Assembly: GCA_947594425.1 (NCBI GenBank)
Contig: CANQED010000020.1
Span: 1-36,339 of the forward strand
Length of the DNA: 36,339 nt
Direction: 5' to 3'
From: an uncultured Ruminiclostridium sp.
GTDB lineage: Bacteria; Bacillota; Clostridia; Oscillospirales; Ruminococcaceae
Below the pieces are notes generated by a model that ran no database searches, had not been told where the DNA came from, and worked only from the letters and a program-made list of their open reading frames with translations. This document shows, piece by piece, positions 5,629-14,680 of the stretch (its first letter is position 1; the number at the start of each line of letters is the position of its first letter). Both the position numbers and the translations under genes were made by a program.

Positions 5629-8268
5629 TTACTGTTCATCCTTAATAGCAGCCTGAGCAGCGGCCAGTCTTGCTATCGGCACACGGAACGGTGAGCAGGA
5701 CACGTAGGTAAGTCCGAGCTTGTGGCAGAACTCAACGGAGGTCGGGTCGCCGCCGTGCTCGCCGCAGATACCTACATGCAGCTCGGGACGGGTAGCCTTG
5801 CCCAGCTTGATGGCCATCTCCATCAGCTTGCCCACGCCGGTCTGGTCGAGCTTAGCAAACGGATCGTTCTCGAATATCTTAGCGTCATAGTATGCGTTGA
5901 GGAACTTGCCCGCGTCGTCACGCGAGAAGCCGTAGGTCATCTGCGTAAGGTCGTTAGTACCAAAGCAGAAGAATTCAGCCTCCTTAGCTATCTCGTCAGC
6001 GGTAAGAGCGGCACGCGGTATCTCTATCATGGTGCCTACCTCATACTTAAGGTCTGCGCCTGCTGCCTTGATAACTTCATCAGCGGTCTCAACGACTGTC
6101 TTCTTAACGTACTTAAGCTCGTTGACGTCGCCTACGAGCGGTATCATTATCTCGGGAACGATGTTCCAGTCGGGATGAGCTTTCTTAACGTTTATAGCGG
6201 CCTTGATAACGGCGCTGGTCTGCATCTTTGCTATCTCGGGGTAAGTCACCGCAAGACGGCAGCCTCTGTGACCCATCATCGGGTTGAACTCATGCAAAGA
6301 AGCGATAATGTTCTTGATGGTCTCAACAGACTTGCCCTGAGCCTTAGCCAGCAGCTCGATATCAGCCTCTTCGGTAGGAACGAACTCATGCAGCGGAGGA
6401 TCCAGGAAACGGATGGTAACGGGATAACCCTCAAGAGCCTCATAGAGCTGCTCAAAGTCGCCCTGCTGCATGGGCTCTATCTTAGCGAGCGCCGCTTCTC
6501 TCTCTTCAACGGTATCGGAGCAGATCATCTCACGGAATGCCGCAATTCTGTCCTCGGCAAAGAACATATGCTCGGTACGGCAAAGACCGATACCCTCGGC
6601 GCCGAGCTCTCTTGCTTTCTTAGCGTCGGTGGGAGTGTCGGCGTTGGTCCTTACCTTAAGCACTCTGTACTTGTCAGCCCAAGCCATTATTCTGCCGAAC
6701 TCGCCCGCTATAGTAGCGTCAACGGTCGGGATAAGTCCGTCGTAGATGTTACCGGTAGAACCGTCTATCGAGATGCAGTCGCCCTCGTGATAGGTCTTGC
6801 CCGCAAGCTCAAACTTCTTGTTCTCTTCGTCCATCTTGATGTCGCCGCAGCCCGATACACAGCAGGTACCCATACCGCGTGCAACAACGGCTGCGTGAGA
6901 GGTCATACCGCCGCGAACGGTAAGTATGCCCTGTGCGGCTTTCATACCGGTGATGTCCTCGGGAGAGGTCTCAAGACGTACAAGAACGACCTTTTCGCCC
7001 TTCTCTTTCCATGCAACGGCGTCGTCAGCGGAGAATACTATCTTGCCGCATGCGGCTCCGGGAGAAGCGCCCAGACCCTTGCCCACGGGAGTAGCAGCCT
7101 TGAGCGCCTTAGCGTCAAACTGCGGGTGGAGCAGAGTGTCGAGGTTCCTCGGTTCGATCATGGAAACAGCCTTCTTCTCATCGATCATACCCTCGTCAAC
7201 GAGGTCGCAGGCTATCTTAAGAGCGGCCTGTGCGGTCCTCTTGCCGTTACGGCACTGGAGCATATAGAGCTTCCCGTTTTCTACGGTGAACTCCATATCC
7301 TGCATATCTCTGTAGTGATCCTCGAGTATCTCGCATACCTTTACAAATTCTTCATATGCCTCGGGGAACTTGTCAGCCATCTGAGCGATAGGCATAGGAG
7401 TACGAACGCCCGCAACGACGTCCTCGCCCTGTGCGTTGAATAAGAACTCGCCCATCAGCTTCTTTTCGCCTGTAGCGGGGTCACGGGTAAACGCAACGCC
7501 CGTACCGGAATTGTCGTTCAAGTTACCGAATACCATCGGCATTACGTTTACTGCGGTGCCCCAGCTGTAGGGGATATCGTTGTCGCGACGGTAAACGTTA
7601 GCACGGGGGTTATCCCATGAACGGAACACGGCCTCGATAGCGAGCTTGAGCTGCTCTACGGGGTCGGAGGGGAAGTCAGTACCGAGCTGCTGCTTGTACT
7701 CTGCCTTAAACTGCGACGCGAGCTCTTTAAGATCTGCGGCGGTCAGGTCAACGTCAAACTTAACGCCTTTCTTTGCCTTCATCTGGTCGATGAGCTCTTC
7801 AAAGTACTTCTTGCCGACTTCCATAACGACGTCGGAGAACATCTGTATAAATCTTCTGTAAGAGTCGTATACAAATCTTTCAAACTTAGGATCGGGGTTG
7901 CCTGCTATCATAGCGGCTACAACGTCGTCGTTAAGACCGAGGTTAAGAATGGTATCCATCATACCGGGCATAGACGCTCTTGCGCCTGAACGTACCGATA
8001 CGAGCAAGGGGTTCTTAAGGTCGCCGAACTTCTTGCCGTTCTCTTTTTCCATCCAAGCAACGCCCTCCATTGCCTGAGCCATGATCTCGTCGTTGATCTT
8101 GCGACCGTCCTCATAGTACTGAGTACAAGCCTCCGTCGTGATAGTGAAGCCCTGAGGTACGGGCAGACCGATCTCGGTCATCTCCGCGAGGTTTGCGCCC
8201 TTTCCACCGAGCAGATTACGCATTGTCATATTACCTTCTTTAAAGGTATAGACCCATTTTTTTGCCAT
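5629..8268 (-). CDS. ppdK: Pyruvate, phosphate dikinase
   Basis: An 879-residue cytosolic enzyme that interconverts pyruvate + ATP + Pi with PEP + AMP + PPi, typical of anaerobic PPi-linked glycolysis. The N-terminal ATP-grasp region begins KKWVYTFKEGN and GGKGANLAEM. The swivelling phosphohistidine domain has GGMTSHAAVVARG near residue 455. The C-terminal PEP/pyruvate barrel includes LCRTEHMFF and the catalytic-Cys motif HVGICGEHGGDP. The length is normal for the family. I chose ATG 8268, preceded by AGGAGGAGTAATCCA. The frame extends upstream another 17 codons, but that extension (RTSRSNKNFRRSN) lies over the ribosome binding site. The gene stands alone, with a promoter at 8355-8383 and a terminator at 5532-5572. 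Confidence 0.97.
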   Translation of the reverse strand: MAKKWVYTFKEGNMTMRNLLGGKGANLAEMTEIGLPVPQGFTITTEACTQYYEDGRKINDEIMAQAMEGVAWMEKENGKKFGDLKNPLLVSVRSGARASMPGMMDTILNLGLNDDVVAAMIAGNPDPKFERFVYDSYRRFIQMFSDVVMEVGKKYFEELIDQMKAKKGVKFDVDLTAADLKELASQFKAEYKQQLGTDFPSDPVEQLKLAIEAVFRSWDNPRANVYRRDNDIPYSWGTAVNVMPMVFGNLNDNSGTGVAFTRDPATGEKKLMGEFLFNAQGEDVVAGVRTPMPIAQMADKFPEAYEEFVKVCEILEDHYRDMQDMEFTVENGKLYMLQCRNGKRTAQAALKIACDLVDEGMIDEKKAVSMIEPRNLDTLLHPQFDAKALKAATPVGKGLGASPGAACGKIVFSADDAVAWKEKGEKVVLVRLETSPEDITGMKAAQGILTVRGGMTSHAAVVARGMGTCCVSGCGDIKMDEENKKFELAGKTYHEGDCISIDGSTGNIYDGLIPTVDATIAGEFGRIMAWADKYRVLKVRTNADTPTDAKKARELGAEGIGLCRTEHMFFAEDRIAAFREMICSDTVEEREAALAKIEPMQQGDFEQLYEALEGYPVTIRFLDPPLHEFVPTEEADIELLAKAQGKSVETIKNIIASLHEFNPMMGHRGCRLAVTYPEIAKMQTSAVIKAAINVKKAHPDWNIVPEIMIPLVGDVNELKYVKKTVVETADEVIKAAGADLKYEVGTMIEIPRAALTADEIAKEAEFFCFGTNDLTQMTYGFSRDDAGKFLNAYYDAKIFENDPFAKLDQTGVGKLMEMAIKLGKATRPELHVGICGEHGGDPTSVEFCHKLGLTYVSCSPFRVPIARLAAAQAAIKDEQ

Positions 8269-8354
8269 TGGATTACTCCTCCTGAAATTTTTATTTGACC
8301 GACTTGTCCTTTTCGCCAAAAGCGAAAGGCAGACTTGTCAACCATATCAATAAT

Positions 8355-8383
8355 ATTATATCATACGGCGGCGAAATTTTCCA
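8355..8383 (-). promoter_or_regulatory. Probable sigma-A promoter and leader of ppdK
   Basis: The minus strand has TATAAT at 8360-8355 and TGGAAA 17 bases upstream (8383-8378, 4 of 6 bases of the consensus). The leader of about 80 bases downstream contains two GACAAGTC repeats bracketing an imperfect hairpin (CTTTCGC...GCGAAAAG). Confidence 0.55.
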
Positions 8384-8481
8384 GTATATTTTTTTATTTT
8401 TGTATAGAATTTTCGCGGTCGATTTTGGGCATTATGCCAAAAAGAGAGTATGCGCCGACGCGGTGCCTCTTTGTAAAAGCC

Positions 8482-8667
8482 TCACACAAGCCCGCAGTCG
8501 TCATAATCTCCCCATTTTTCCCTGTAAAGCTGCTCCTGCTGAGCTATCTTCATCACAATAAACGCCACGCTCGCAACTATCAGCACCAGCGCGCCTATTA
8601 TAGCGGGGAGGGTGTAATTTCTCGACCTTGCTATTTTCTTTCTATCGTTATCGTTATGTGCACTCAT
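8482..8667 (-). CDS. Small single-pass membrane protein
   Basis: A 61-residue protein with a charged N-terminus (DNDRKKIARSR), one transmembrane helix at about residues 18-42 (LPAIIGALVLIVASVAFIV), and a polar tail rich in Tyr and Asp. I do not recognise a family. The coding call rests on its position: AAGGAGG inside the 3' end of rsmI precedes the ATG, and the start lies two bases past the rsmI stop, so it is the last gene of that operon. The function is unknown. Confidence 0.65.
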   Translation of the reverse strand: MSAHNDNDRKKIARSRNYTLPAIIGALVLIVASVAFIVMKIAQQEQLYREKWGDYDDCGLV

Positions 8668-8669
8668 TA

Positions 8670-9521
8670 TTATTCCTCCTTATTTGCCTGCCCGTTAAGG
8701 CTTAGATATTCTTTATATACCTCCGAGCGCTTGAACGGCGTTCCCTCGGCCGCCTGTCTGCACGCGTCGGAGGGCTTTATCCCCTCGGATACTAACCTCG
8801 CGGCGTTTTGTGCCGCCGTATTCAGCGTGATATCGCTTTGCTCGGTATGCCTTTTGCCCTCGACGATAATGACATATTCCCCGCGCGGGGTATTTATGTC
8901 ATAATACTCAGCGAGCTGCGACAGGCTGGAGCGTATGACCTCCTCGTGCAGCTTAGTAAGCTCTCGGCAAAGCGCCGCGGGACGGTCGCCGAGCGCGTCA
9001 TATAGATCGTGCAGGGTATTTTTCAGCTTATGGGGCGCCTCGTAAAATATCAGCGTGTGCGGCATATCCTTTATCTCGGCTAAATGCTTGTCGCGCTGCT
9101 TTTTTGTCACGCTCAAAAAGCCCTCAAATGAGAACCGCGCGGTATCCATACCGCTTATGCTGAGCGCCGTTACGGCCGCCGACGGGCCCGGCACCGCCTC
9201 TACCTCTATCCCTCGGTCGCGGCACTGCTTTACAAGCTGCTCGCCGGGGTCGGATATGCAGGGCATACCCGCGTCGGTTATCACGGCGCAGCTCTCCCCC
9301 GCCGCTATGCGGTCGATGATATCCTGCTCGCGCTGCTCGGTACTGAATTTGTGATAGCTTATCATAGGGGCGGAGATATTAAAGTGCTTTAGCAGCTTTG
9401 CGCTGACGCGGGTGTCCTCCGCCGCGATAAAATCGACCTTAGCGAGGGTACTTATTCCGCGCGGCGACATATCCGACAGATTGCCTATCGGAGTCCCCAC
9501 CACATACAGCTTTCCCGCCAT
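8670..9521 (-). CDS. rsmI: 16S rRNA C1402 2'-O-methyltransferase RsmI
   Basis: A 283-residue SAM-dependent tetrapyrrole-methylase-fold enzyme that methylates the ribose of C1402 in the 16S rRNA decoding centre. It begins GKLYVVGTPIGNLSDMSPR and has AAEDTRVSAKLL, ITDAGMPCISDPGEQLV and AVPGPSAAVTALSISG, all hallmarks of the family. The C-terminal part carries the small helical domain (GIKPSDACRQAAEG). AAAGGAATGACGGT precedes the ATG. It lies four bases after the TrmN6-like methyltransferase, a common RNA-modification pairing in Firmicutes. Confidence 0.96.
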   Translation of the reverse strand: MAGKLYVVGTPIGNLSDMSPRGISTLAKVDFIAAEDTRVSAKLLKHFNISAPMISYHKFSTEQREQDIIDRIAAGESCAVITDAGMPCISDPGEQLVKQCRDRGIEVEAVPGPSAAVTALSISGMDTARFSFEGFLSVTKKQRDKHLAEIKDMPHTLIFYEAPHKLKNTLHDLYDALGDRPAALCRELTKLHEEVIRSSLSQLAEYYDINTPRGEYVIIVEGKRHTEQSDITLNTAAQNAARLVSEGIKPSDACRQAAEGTPFKRSEVYKEYLSLNGQANKEE

Positions 9522-9525
9522 ACCG

Positions 9526-10242
9526 TCATTCCTTTCCTACCGAGTACATTTTCTTTATATGCTCGGAATATTCTCCGTTGTCGTCATATACCGCAAGCTC
9601 GGGGAAAATATCCATAGACGGCTTTGCTCCGCGCTTTCCGCTGATAAGAAACAGCCACGGCTTTTCTCCGTGACGCTTTACGACAAATCTAAGCGTCTTA
9701 GGCTCTATCCCCGCCGCTCTCATAGCGCATACCACATCGGACAGCCGCGAGGGGATATGGCAGAGCTTTAGGCTGCCGCCGTATTTGAGCAGTCTTGCCG
9801 CCGCCGCACATACGTCGTCTATCCCGCACAGCAGCTCCGTCCTCGCCGCCGCCTGAGCGGGGCTGAGTTTAAGTCCGCCGCTGTCCTTTTTAAAATAGGG
9901 CGGGTTTGCGGTGACTATATCGCAGCTCTCGCGTGGTATCGCGGTGATGTCCTTAAGGTCGCAAAGTATCGGCTTTACTCGGTCGGAAAGGCCGTTATGC
10001 CTTACGCTTTTTTCAAACAGCGCGCAGGCCTCGGGGGCAATATCCACGCCGAATATCTCCCTCGGGGGTTTTTCCCTACACAAGAGCATAGGTATTATCC
10101 CGCACCCCGTGCATAGGTCGCAGACCGTATGATTAGGCAGCGGCGCGGCAAAATCTGCAAGCAAAAACGCGTCGGTGCCAAAGCGGTGATCCTCCGACAC
10201 GAATATCTCCAGTCCTCCGAGCTCAAAGCGTTCTTCCGTCAT
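9526..10242 (-). CDS. TrmN6-like tRNA(adenine-N6) / class I SAM methyltransferase
   Basis: A 238-residue class I methyltransferase. It opens ERFELGGLEIFVSEDHRFGTDAFLLADFA, typical of the tRNA1(Val) A37-N6 methyltransferase (YabB/YfiC) family. The SAM-binding motif CDLCTGCGIIPMLL and the catalytic NPPY motif (TANPPYFKK) are intact. In this family the NPPY tetrad positions the adenine amino group. The start overlaps the stop of the upstream membrane-protein gene by four bases (ATGA), and rsmI follows closely, so the three are co-translated. The exact target tRNA is inferred from family only. Confidence 0.9.
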   Translation of the reverse strand: MTEERFELGGLEIFVSEDHRFGTDAFLLADFAAPLPNHTVCDLCTGCGIIPMLLCREKPPREIFGVDIAPEACALFEKSVRHNGLSDRVKPILCDLKDITAIPRESCDIVTANPPYFKKDSGGLKLSPAQAAARTELLCGIDDVCAAAARLLKYGGSLKLCHIPSRLSDVVCAMRAAGIEPKTLRFVVKRHGEKPWLFLISGKRGAKPSMDIFPELAVYDDNGEYSEHIKKMYSVGKE

Positions 10243-12032
10243 ACCGTCTCCCGTGGCGGGTCATTATCGCCCGTGTACATCAGGGTCTCTTCACCCCGCA
10301 CATATATATTTATGCCGTCCTCTCTGCCGATAAGCACACACAGCCCCTCGCCCGAGATAGCCTGCTCGCTTACTATAAAGCAGTCGTCGGGGAGTCGGCT
10401 CTCGTCGGTGACATACACCACCGAGCAGTTTTGGTTAAAATATTGCAAATTCATGGCGAGAGTGCGGTCGGTGTCAAACACCGCGACCAGCGGCCGCCCG
10501 CCGTCCGCAGTGCCGTTTTCTATATATTCGCTAACCGCTCGAGTAAAGTCCGCGCTCTCGGCGCTGTTTACCGCCGCGACGGGCAATACCGCCGCCGCAA
10601 GGTACACCGAGCTGTATGCGATAAGTCCCGCGCAGATGTAGCTGACTATGCTGCCCGCGTACTTTTTGGCACAGCACACCACCGCCGTCATAGCCGCAAA
10701 AGCGGTCAGTATAAGGCATATAGGATATATCACCGTGTCGGCGTTGAACGGCTCGAACGGCGACATACCCACTCTAAGCGCGCCGAGGTCCGCGTCGGTC
10801 ACCTCAACCGTGCCGAATACCGAATTAGTCGGCAGCAGGCAAAGCGCTAACGCCGTCGCCGAGCACGCCCCGCCTATCCCCGCGATAGAGGCCATCAACC
10901 GCCCGTAGCTAATCTCGTATTTTATCAGGTGCAGGAACAGCAAAAGCAATAGCGGCGAGGCTATTAGCACCGTCACTGACGAGGATATCGCGGTAGGCTC
11001 TTCGCTTTGCGCGCCCATGGCAAAAAATGCGTCGGCGACCGCCGCGAGTATAATTATCAGCGTACACATAAGCACCGCCGACGAGTATACGGGCGAATAG
11101 GAATAATCTTTATTTTTGCGGCGGCGAAAGCATCCGGTCAGCGCGTATATGCCGAGTACTATCGACGCGGCGGTAAGTCCCCACGAGGACACAAATGTAT
11201 GATACAGCCGCCCGAAAAACAGCGCGGCAAAATCGCCGGGCGAGGCGGCAGTTGCCGCCCCCGCGGATATCAGCGTGCCGTACAGCCCTCCGTCCGACGT
11301 GTGCAGGACCGCCGAATTAAGTACAAACGTAAGTATCATATCCGCCGATATCAGCAGCAAAAACGCCACCGTATACACCGAGCGGAATATGCTTTCTCTC
11401 CCGGTCAGGCTCTTTAAAACAGTCGACGAAACAATCACCGCGATAAATACCACTATGCACGCGGGCTGTAAAAAGTATGCCGCCGCGGTAAAAAACGCCG
11501 CTATCACCGAAGAGTAGAACCGCTTTGGGCGGCTTTTCTCGCTCTCGTCAAAAAGTATCGGGAGTATCAGCCATATTGCCGTAGCCGCAAGTCCCCCCGA
11601 AAGCAGCAGGTGCGAGTGTATCATAAGGGTAGGATATGCCCCGCACAGCACCGCCGCCGCGATACGTATGCCGAGCCTTTTTACCCCCGCCCTTAATGTA
11701 ATGCGATAAGCGACAACGGGTATCAGCGAGAATATCGCCGCGTTTATCACCAAGAACATCCTGTACTGCGTCACGGGCTCTGAAAACGCCAGCATTGCGG
11801 GCAGATACAGCACCCCCTGCAAAAAGCCGCCCGCAGAGCTTGCCGACGGCATGACCGAGAACCAGTCCTGCCCCGTAAACATCGCCGCGCAGGCAGGCCC
11901 CGCGTATTCTCCAGCAAACGTCATCGTCTGCAAAAACAGGCATAAAAAGCAGTTCAACAGGAAAAATCCCGCATATAACAGCAGGCTTACGCCGAAATCT
12001 ATATTTTCAAACCGCTTTTTTATAAAATTCAC
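10239..12032 (-). CDS. Polytopic membrane protein, possibly GT-C glycosyltransferase-like
   Basis: A 597-residue protein with a dozen or more hydrophobic segments and a soluble C-terminal region of about 110 residues (from YIENGTADGGRPLVAVF). The long helices, an early aromatic acidic loop (FTGQDWF) and a final extracytoplasmic-looking domain recall GT39/PMT-like dolichol-type glycosyltransferases, but I see no decisive catalytic motif. The start is the GTG at 12032, eight bases after GGGAGG. An in-frame GTG three codons earlier overlaps that site and is less likely. The gene lies in an RNA-methyltransferase operon and is coupled to the TrmN6-like gene. Its function is not established. Confidence 0.8.
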   Translation of the reverse strand: MNFIKKRFENIDFGVSLLLYAGFFLLNCFLCLFLQTMTFAGEYAGPACAAMFTGQDWFSVMPSASSAGGFLQGVLYLPAMLAFSEPVTQYRMFLVINAAIFSLIPVVAYRITLRAGVKRLGIRIAAAVLCGAYPTLMIHSHLLLSGGLAATAIWLILPILFDESEKSRPKRFYSSVIAAFFTAAAYFLQPACIVVFIAVIVSSTVLKSLTGRESIFRSVYTVAFLLLISADMILTFVLNSAVLHTSDGGLYGTLISAGAATAASPGDFAALFFGRLYHTFVSSWGLTAASIVLGIYALTGCFRRRKNKDYSYSPVYSSAVLMCTLIIILAAVADAFFAMGAQSEEPTAISSSVTVLIASPLLLLLFLHLIKYEISYGRLMASIAGIGGACSATALALCLLPTNSVFGTVEVTDADLGALRVGMSPFEPFNADTVIYPICLILTAFAAMTAVVCCAKKYAGSIVSYICAGLIAYSSVYLAAAVLPVAAVNSAESADFTRAVSEYIENGTADGGRPLVAVFDTDRTLAMNLQYFNQNCSVVYVTDESRLPDDCFIVSEQAISGEGLCVLIGREDGINIYVRGEETLMYTGDNDPPRETV

Positions 12033-12065
12033 GGCGCTCACCTCCCGATAAAATTTTATTTACTG

Positions 12066-12995
12066 TTAAAGTATCCCTATCGCCATTGCAATAGAGCAAA
12101 GCACGAAAGTTATCATAAGGCTTACGCATAAAGGAAACACTATAGCGTTAAACAAGCTCGGTCTGCCCGCCTCGTGCAGTCTTTCGAGCAGTTCTTCTCT
12201 CGGCAGAGCCGCGCATTCAGCCTTTACCGCCCGTATCCTTTTGAGCGAATTTTTAAAGTACCGATAATTAAAAAACATCAGGCAGAATATCATCACCCCG
12301 ATAATAGCCGCCGTAAGCAAAGCCGTTACCACCCTCGCCGCCGACTCGGGAAATATCGAGGGGTACACCGCCGAAAGCGAACGATACGCGGATCTTAACA
12401 AAAAGGTGATATTCAGTATCGCGGTGATAATTACCCCGGGCAAATTCATTCGGTGGAAAAAGCAGCACACGGGCGCAAAAAGGAACGCCGCAAAATTAAA
12501 CATAATAAACCTGCGCCTTTGCGCGAACTGTATAAATTTGTCAAAATACATCAGCGAATTTTTCCCGAGATAGGCGCACATTTCTTCTCCGGTTACGCCG
12601 TCATACTCTCCAAAGGCCGCCTCCTGCCGCCTAAGCACCTCTTCTATCGCGACGTTAAACTCCTCATAGCTCGTCGCGCCGAACGCCTTAGTGCGATAAT
12701 ATTCTACGTCCTTTTCCTCTTCGTCGGGCTCTTCTGCGCCGAGCTCTTTTTTCTGAGCCTGCTCGGCCTCGACCTTTGAATTTTCTAAATTTATATAATG
12801 CTCTTTAAGCTTCTCTTTTTCGCTCTTCCATTCAAACTCGGGAGAGTGCTGCTCGGCATACACGCAGCCGCCGCCATTTGTATAGCATTCTCTGTGATAG
12901 GGCGCGCCGCAGTCGGGGCATACGACTATGTCGCTGTCCTCTGAAAATTTTTCGCCGCAAGCCTGGCATTTTTCATCTGTAAACGTACTGTGCAT
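12066..12995 (-). CDS. Membrane protein with N-terminal RING-like zinc ribbon
   Basis: A 309-residue protein. Residues 8-45 carry CQACGEKF...VVCPDCGAPYHRECY, a C-x2-C / C-x2-C / H-x3-C pattern of the prokaryotic RING-finger family, which probably binds two zinc ions. A charged, Glu/Lys-rich helical stretch follows at about 50-100. The C-terminal half has several transmembrane segments (FLFAPVCCFF, VVTALLTAAIIGVMIFCLMF, VSLMITFVLCSIAMAIG). The start is ATG 12995 behind AAAGGACGGTC; the promoter at 13049-13077 lies too close for the longer frame starting at 13058. It is the first gene of the operon that runs to 8482. The function is unknown; a membrane scaffold or quality-control role is only a guess. 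Confidence 0.8.
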   Translation of the reverse strand: MHSTFTDEKCQACGEKFSEDSDIVVCPDCGAPYHRECYTNGGGCVYAEQHSPEFEWKSEKEKLKEHYINLENSKVEAEQAQKKELGAEEPDEEEKDVEYYRTKAFGATSYEEFNVAIEEVLRRQEAAFGEYDGVTGEEMCAYLGKNSLMYFDKFIQFAQRRRFIMFNFAAFLFAPVCCFFHRMNLPGVIITAILNITFLLRSAYRSLSAVYPSIFPESAARVVTALLTAAIIGVMIFCLMFFNYRYFKNSLKRIRAVKAECAALPREELLERLHEAGRPSLFNAIVFPLCVSLMITFVLCSIAMAIGIL

Positions 12996-13048
12996 ATGAC
13001 CGTCCTTTTTCCCTGCCGTCACACGGCGCGATAACCTACTTAAAGTAT

Positions 13049-13077
13049 ATTCTACCATAAATAAAGCGGCGTGTCAA
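13049..13077 (-). promoter_or_regulatory. Sigma-A promoter of the RING-protein operon
   Basis: The minus strand has TTGACA (13077-13072), a 17-base spacer and TAGAAT (13054-13049). It lies about 50 bases upstream of the ATG at 12995, which fixes that start against the upstream in-frame one. Confidence 0.8.
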
Positions 13078-13101
13078 CCTTGACCGCCCGACAACATAAA
13101 T

Positions 13102-13130
13102 AAAAAACATCGGGCAAAAAATGCCCGATG
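13102..13130 (-). terminator. Terminator of the chemoreceptor gene
   Basis: On the minus strand CATCGGGC pairs with GCCCGATG around an ATTTTTT loop and is followed by TTTTTTA. It starts 17 bases after the chemoreceptor stop. Confidence 0.85.
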
Positions 13131-13146
13131 ATGTGATTTGCGGTCC

Positions 13147-14466
13147 TTACTGCTCCTGCTCTGCCCTATGCACTCCCGACGCGTCGATATTGACCCTGCC
13201 GTCCCGCCTTAGGTAAAAGCGCTTTACAAGCCGCTTAAGCTCGCGAGCCTGCGCTAAGGTCAGCGCGCTTGCGGAGGCGCTCTCCTCGGCTGTGGCGGCA
13301 TTGTTCTGCACGACCGAGGCTATCTGCTCGACGCTTGCAAGCACGTTTTCTATGGTGACAGCCTGCTCCGCCGCCGACGCGGATATGCTTCCGAGCAGGT
13401 CGTTGGTGCGGTCGAATTTGCCCATAACGTCGCGGATGGTGGCGGCGGTAGAGTCCGCGAGCGCGGTGCCGTTCGCCACTGCGGCTATAGAGCTGTTTAT
13501 AAGCTCGTTGGTGGTCTGAGCGGCCTCGGCGGACTTGCTCGCGAGGTTGCGCACCTCGTCGGCGACCACGGCAAAGCCCTTGCCCGCTTCTCCTGCTCTC
13601 GCCGCCTCTACAGCGGCATTGAGCGCGAGTATGTTGGTCTGAAAGGCGATAGTATCTATCGTGTTTATTATCTTTTCTATCTCGTTGGACTTTTCTTCAA
13701 TAAGGTTCATAGCCTCTAAGAGGTTTTGCATTTCTTCGTTGCCGCGACGCAATTCTTCGGTCGCGCTGTCGGATATGCTGCTCGCGCCCGCGGCGTCCTC
13801 GGCGCTGTGCTTTACGCGTACGGAGATATCCTGCATAGAGTCGGACAGCTCGCGTATCGCCGCCTCCTGCTCGGACGTGCCCTGCGCGAGCGCCTGAGCG
13901 CCCGAGGACACCTGCTCAGACGCGTCGGATACCATAGTCCCCACCGTCTGTATCCGCGCAAAAAATTCATTCAGGTCGTTAAGTATCGCGTCAAAGGCCT
14001 CCTTTATCGGGATAAATTCGCCCTTATACTCGTATGTTACGTCCATGCTGACATTGCCGTAGGACATCTGAGTAAGCATGTAGCTAAGCTCGTCGGTCAT
14101 CTCGCGGATATATTTTTTAGACTGCACGAGGGCGTTTTTAAGGTCGCCGATGTCGTCGTTTCCGGTGTTTACCTCTAACTCTTCCGACAATACGCCGTTA
14201 GAAAAATTATACAGCTCGCGGGTTATCCTGTGTATCGGCTTAGCGATGGCGTTTCTGGTAAAGAACATCTGTATGGCGGCGAATATGCAGCATAGAAAGC
14301 ACACCGCCGCTCCTACTATCAGCATAGGTCCGCCGTCGTTAAGGGCGAGCACGCAGAATATCAATCCCCCTACAAGAGAAAGCGCCGCGCACCCCGAGCA
14401 AAGCACAGCGTTCATGACCGAGCGGCTGTGCCATATATTTTTTACAGTATCAAGGAAATTACTCAT
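13147..14466 (-). CDS. Methyl-accepting chemotaxis protein without external sensor domain
   Basis: A 439-residue chemoreceptor-like protein. Two transmembrane helices at about 19-42 and 45-69 are separated by only a few residues, so there is no periplasmic/extracellular ligand domain. A HAMP-like region follows ([17 protein letters not shown]), then a linker and a long signalling coiled coil. The conserved hairpin tip is intact: [37 protein letters not shown]. The tip binds CheW/CheA in clusters at the membrane. With no outer domain it probably senses membrane or cytosolic state through HAMP and the linker at 100-180. GGGGGAGGACAT precedes the ATG. It is a single-gene unit with its own promoter and terminator. 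No other chemotaxis gene is in the window. Confidence 0.92.
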   Translation of the reverse strand: MSNFLDTVKNIWHSRSVMNAVLCSGCAALSLVGGLIFCVLALNDGGPMLIVGAAVCFLCCIFAAIQMFFTRNAIAKPIHRITRELYNFSNGVLSEELEVNTGNDDIGDLKNALVQSKKYIREMTDELSYMLTQMSYGNVSMDVTYEYKGEFIPIKEAFDAILNDLNEFFARIQTVGTMVSDASEQVSSGAQALAQGTSEQEAAIRELSDSMQDISVRVKHSAEDAAGASSISDSATEELRRGNEEMQNLLEAMNLIEEKSNEIEKIINTIDTIAFQTNILALNAAVEAARAGEAGKGFAVVADEVRNLASKSAEAAQTTNELINSSIAAVANGTALADSTAATIRDVMGKFDRTNDLLGSISASAAEQAVTIENVLASVEQIASVVQNNAATAEESASASALTLAQARELKRLVKRFYLRRDGRVNIDASGVHRAEQEQ

Positions 14467-14511
14467 ATGTCCTCCCCCGCAAATATCAGCGTTTTGTACT
14501 ATTATAGCATT

Positions 14512-14540
14512 ATTTTACCATAAAAAGGCGCTAAAGTCAA
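14512..14540 (-). promoter_or_regulatory. Probable promoter of the chemoreceptor gene
   Basis: The minus strand has TTGACT (14540-14535), 17 bases, then TAAAAT (14517-14512). A second extended -10 (TGCTATAAT, ending at 14501) lies just downstream and could be an alternative. Confidence 0.65.
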
Positions 14541-14601
14541 CGCAGAATTAAAAATAATTGAGCCACCCGCCCGCCTTTTCAAAAAAACTCTCTAATTACA
14601 C

Positions 14602-14630
14602 TTGAAAAATTATCAAAAACGGTTTATAAT
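14602..14630 (+). promoter_or_regulatory. Sigma-A promoter of the rodA-like gene
   Basis: TTGAAA (14602-14607), a 17-base spacer and TATAAT (14625-14630), followed by the ATG at 14681. It is divergent from the chemoreceptor promoter. Confidence 0.8.
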
Positions 14631-14680
14631 TATAGTGTATAATTTTATAGCATGTGACATTTTACTATCGGGTAAGTAAT

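Noticed and set aside
5722-7443. 573-codon plus-strand ORF antisense to ppdK
   Set aside because: It is a mirror frame of a highly conserved gene with strong third-position bias, has no ribosome binding site, and its product resembles nothing.
12996-13058. 21-residue N-terminal extension of the RING protein
   Set aside because: Its start falls within the promoter spacer; ATG 12995 has AAAGGA before it.
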